Shown: one piece after another, positions 61,001-64,000 of the stretch
How positions within the stretch are numbered: position 1 is the first letter of the stretch
How the letters are laid out: every line of letters begins with the position of its first letter
Assembly: GCA_037367405.1 (NCBI GenBank)
Contig: JAZKJV010000148.1
Span: forward strand, 372,001 to 436,000
DNA: 64,000 nucleotides
Direction of reading: 5' to 3'
Origin: Ottelia alismoides
Lineage: Eukaryota; Streptophyta; Magnoliopsida; Alismatales; Hydrocharitaceae
The notes under the pieces: generated by a model
What the model was told of the DNA's origin: nothing
Seen by the model: only the letters and a program-made list of their open reading frames with translations
Database searches by the model: none
Position numbers and translations under genes: made by a program

Positions 61001-61833
61001 TTTGTACACTTAAATAAATAGGTATATAAATTATATAGGTGTGCTTATTGGTATTTTATCTGTATTATATACTATGTTTTATTTTAATGTATTTTGTTGG
61101 ATTTATTTTGGTTTTATATTTTTAGTAAAATATAAATAATATTTAAAGGAGTATAAAATATAATAGAATAAAAGGAATGAATTTCCTTTTAATTTATATA
61201 CACATGATAGTATAGGTATTTTGCCGATTTATTTTCATAGACTTAATTTTATTCAGTTTTTTTATTTTATTTTGTTTTGATATATATATATATATATAAG
61301 TTATACATAATATTTAAAAATTTATAAAAAATATGAATTTGTAAAAATAATGAAGGATGAATAAATTGGATATTTTAATCGGTATAGTGAACAATGAGGG
61401 TTCAAAACCTAACTTTCACACTGTGACTCCAAACAATTTGATATCACTTATACTTATGAAAAGTTATATACAATTAGAGGTGATTTTAATATATGTTTAG
61501 TTTTTATTTGAAATATATGGGCCTATGGAAGTTGGGATTTTGCTTTTTATTTTGTGTATAAAAAGTACTCTGTATATATTTTTGTGCAAACTCAATTTGT
61601 ATTTTTTTCCTACATTATTATCTACAACTTTCATGTATGAAGTTTCTTTAGTTGATGAATAAATAATAAAGAATAAAAATGGGTGTCAAAAAGGCTTTAT
61701 TAAATGAGTAGATAGATGGGTTTTATTAATATTTTAGCCCTTATCTCCTCCTACTTTATTCCTTGTCGACTAACTCAATTCTTGACTTGGTCTCGAGATT
61801 TAGGGTCATAAAATATCTTCGATATTTTAATTC
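58041..61833 (-). repeat. Gypsy LTR, outer end missing
   Basis: The inner end TGATGAAGAGG is at 58041, with the motif GGTCGAACTCATGGAGC at about 58235 and a minus-strand TATA (TATAAATA, 60423-60430). No primer site lies to the left, so it is a solo or 3' LTR. It stops at about 61833 inside the block GTCATAAAATATCTTCG shared with 28604, about 200 bases before the usual end. It occupies the same copia site as the LTR at 25566-28806. Confidence 0.78.
60241..60302. repeat. Two-copy tandem repeat, about 29 bp
   Basis: GTGCCGCCTTGGGTGCACCT is repeated once, with CCGCCCATA and CCGCCCACC tails. It lies in the GC-rich U3 of the gypsy LTR. Confidence 0.85.
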
Positions 61834-62442
61834 TTTGCCAATAGCAGTTCGTCAAAGATTTGGACTTGTTCGCCCCTCGAGCTTTATCCAAACCTCTGTT
61901 GGATCCTCCAGAGTGATGATTTCATAAAGAGTGTTATCTGCCACAGATAATTGTAATGTACTATTTGCGAGATCCGTCATCTCCTTCCACTCTTCCTCTT
62001 TCATCTTCTTGGCTTCTTTTCTTTATCTGGAGAGCTTTCACAAGTCCTTCTCGTGTGAGTATGTTCTTCACACGTTGTTCCATAAAGTGAGTCATTCTCT
62101 CCATTGAAGGGTTCCACGGAGAACGATGCATCCTTCGATGAAAATTTTGCCATCCGCTTTCCTATCGTACCTCCTTGTACAATCTGAAAAATTGGAGCAA
62201 AATATTCTTGATCTGAATGATCCAACTCGTCCGGAGTGCGCAAAACTCCTATCTGGATTCTCGGAGCACCTCAATTGGACTATGGATGCTCCCAATTTCA
62301 ACGGTTCATCGCAACCGTTGGTTCTTCAGAGTCTCTGAAGAAGGCACACCTGTTGCGTCACATCATCTCCTTGATGTCGAATCTCGCTCTGATCTGCCAC
62401 ATCGTATCTCTTATTGTCATCGAACCAAGCTCTGATACCAGT
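61834..62442 (-). pseudogene. Copia gag start and leader, second block copy
   Basis: This matches 31040-31657: gag start with AKFSSKDASFSVEPFNGEND near 62170-62110, frameshifted, then the leader and a perfect primer-binding site. The rest of gag is deleted together with the end of the gypsy LTR. Confidence 0.78.
62429..62440 (-). other. Copia primer-binding site (tRNA-Met type)
   Basis: The minus strand reads TGGTATCAGAGC, two bases from the LTR at 62443. Confidence 0.9.
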
Positions 62443-62711
62443 TGTTAAGTTACGATCCCGTATCGTCTCCTCTAAGATACTGGTTGTTGGGAATACGACC
62501 CATAGGTATCGCCTCTGTTTGAGTATCGGATGAACCTCAGACATGGACCACTTTATACGGATGCGGATGCACAATCGACCACCACCACGAAGCATATGAA
62601 GAAAAGAACAACCGGATATAACGGTGGTCGGTCACCTCTCGCAACCACCGGAGAAGAAAGATCACTATAAGAAGAACGTGTACAACTCTCTCCTTTACCT
62701 CACTCTCTCAC

Positions 62712-62742
<31 letters not shown>

Positions 62743-62962
62743 TTCCCTCTCCCTCCCTCTCCCTTTCTCTCTTTTCTTTTGTGGTATTCCTCTTACAATG
62801 GTGTAGAGTCAATGTCTCCACCCTCCTCTATATATAGCACAACTACAAATCCCATAGTCCTATTCTCAATAGACTATAAATAGAATAGAACTCAACTACT
62901 ATTAGAATTAGGAGTTCAATCCCATTAAGAATTCTAATCCTAATTTAACTCTAATCCTAATA
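62443..62962 (-). repeat. Copia LTR, second block copy
   Basis: It matches 31658-32152 with the same right flank. A longer TC microsatellite (about 62710-62740) accounts for part of the length difference. Confidence 0.85.
62710..62740. repeat. (TC)n microsatellite
   Basis: This is a TC run in the copia LTR; the corresponding place in the other copy (31927-31960) is shorter and interrupted. Confidence 0.88.
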
Positions 62963-63762
62963 CACCCAAGCCTATGATATTCCAAGATAGTGTTTTAATA
63001 TCCATCAAAGTAAACTGGTTCTTGTTGTTTGTGTAGGAAAGGGTTTGCTTCTTTAGGGGGATGAGGTCTGCACATTCTAAACATTTTAAATAAAAAAGAT
63101 TTTATTTGGTGAATCCTCAAAGGGAAATTAAGAATAGGATGATAAAGTATCTTTGTATAGGTTTAAGGTGCCGTGTATAGTTGACTCGTTAAATTAAGGG
63201 GGGATGGGACAATAAGTCAAAACGTTCAAACGATGGAGAAAAAGTGTAGGAAGGAAGCCATGTGTTAGAGGTACCTGAGGAGATGGTTCATCATCTTTCT
63301 TTGCTTCCTGTGTGGCGGGTTCCTTCTTGGCTTGAAGATGCAGCCGGGGCTTTTGATTCATAGGTGTAGATATGTTTGCCTTTTGAGGGACTAGCTTTAG
63401 AGGTGGCTTCGATGCCAAGGGTGGTCTTCATTTGTTCCTTCGCCATCTTTAAGGGCAATTTAATTTTTTTTCTAAAAGACGACACTTTTATAACATTTTG
63501 TGCGGGAAAAGCGGTGTATATACATAGAACACTTCAAGGATTAAAATTAATTGGGCCCGGATTTTTCTTTTGTCTGGTTATTGTTCCCTATCGAGTGAGC
63601 ATTTAAATTGATAAACCTGCAATTTCCAAAGTTGTTTCCTTTGCCATATATGCTGACAAAATTGGTTAAAACTTAAAATAGATGCAAGCAATTGTTTGAA
63701 ATCCACCAGAGCAAAGGATATTTTCCTGAGGACATCATACATCAGAAATAGATAGATTATAT
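62963..63762. other. Gene-island flank, second block copy, with the Helitron empty site
   Basis: It is collinear with 32153-32938 and then continues straight into the sequence that follows the Helitrons in the first copy. The empty site is near 63748-63764 (AGATTATATTATCTT). A short minus-strand Lys/Pro-rich frame (about 63430-63270) has a counterpart in the first copy. Confidence 0.75.
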
Positions 63763-64000
63763 TATCTTCCCCCGTGGAGTGGACTTTTATGCAAACGATT
63801 AATATATTTTTGTGCATATATTCCCAAGAACTTGGGGCTTATCATGCATTTCCATAAGATAAACCCAAAAAATAGAGAAGCCGTCTCTTTCGTAGCAGGT
63901 GAAGCACTATAATTAACTTGAATTTATCTCTATTCTCAGAGACCTTGTAAACAACCAACTGTGGCCAAGTAATACTCGAGATAGATAATATCAAAGAAAA
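63763..64000 (+). promoter_or_regulatory. Promoter of a second peptide gene copy (gene lies beyond the window)
   Basis: The match to 35617-35862 begins at the Helitron site and runs to the last base of the window. In the first copy the TATA box lies about 30 bp and the ATG about 95 bp beyond this point, so the second gene should start near position 64095. Confidence 0.7.

Noticed and set aside
1..64000. tRNA, rRNA, CRISPR, bacterial operons, phage or pararetrovirus genes
   Set aside because: I saw no cloverleaf, rRNA segment, spaced-repeat array, ribosome-binding-site-spaced genes or viral movement/coat motifs. The tRNA-like strings are only retrotransposon primer sites.

Overview
This is plant (angiosperm) nuclear DNA from a transposon-packed, AT-rich region. 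The window holds Ty1/copia and Ty3/gypsy retrotransposons with plant-type primer-binding sites, Helitron ends, and one gene with a plant-style TATA box and a short GT-AG intron. I cannot name the species. Nearly everything is nested transposable elements; only one intact host-type gene is visible.

Layout. 1-4702: the 5' part of a minus-strand copia element without recognisable gag, inserted into the 5' LTR of a second, plus-strand Angela/Tork-like copia element (4703-13927) whose gag-pol is complete in domain order but broken by stops and frameshifts. 13928-28806: several Tat/Athila-type gypsy LTRs with tRNA-Asp-type primer sites, mostly minus strand, plus an unclassified stretch with a 30-bp tandem repeat and a G-rich minisatellite. 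28807-32152: relics of another copia family (LTR-gag-LTR-gag, minus strand). 32153-37520: the gene island, with two head-to-tail Helitrons (32939-35614) and a two-exon gene for a secreted 89-residue cysteine-rich peptide (35956-36303). 37521-57681: further nested gypsy elements, including gag, protease and RT relics of one element (46747-54387) that contains a solo LTR with perfect 5-bp target duplications (48078-51750) and is cut inside RT by another gypsy element. 57682-64000: a second copy of the block that precedes the gene (copia relic with a gypsy LTR in the same site, copia LTR, single-copy-like flank, gene promoter). The window ends just before the second gene copy should begin.

How it fits together. 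The 5' flank of the peptide gene occurs twice about 28 kb apart, so the peptide gene probably belongs to a tandem family whose spacers have been filled by retrotransposons. The second flank also serves as a natural empty site and fixes the Helitron ends to the base. The features most worth following are the peptide with its duplicated four-cysteine module, the Helitron dimer with its empty site, and the recurrent CACGTG-centred hairpins in the transcribed part of the gypsy LTRs.
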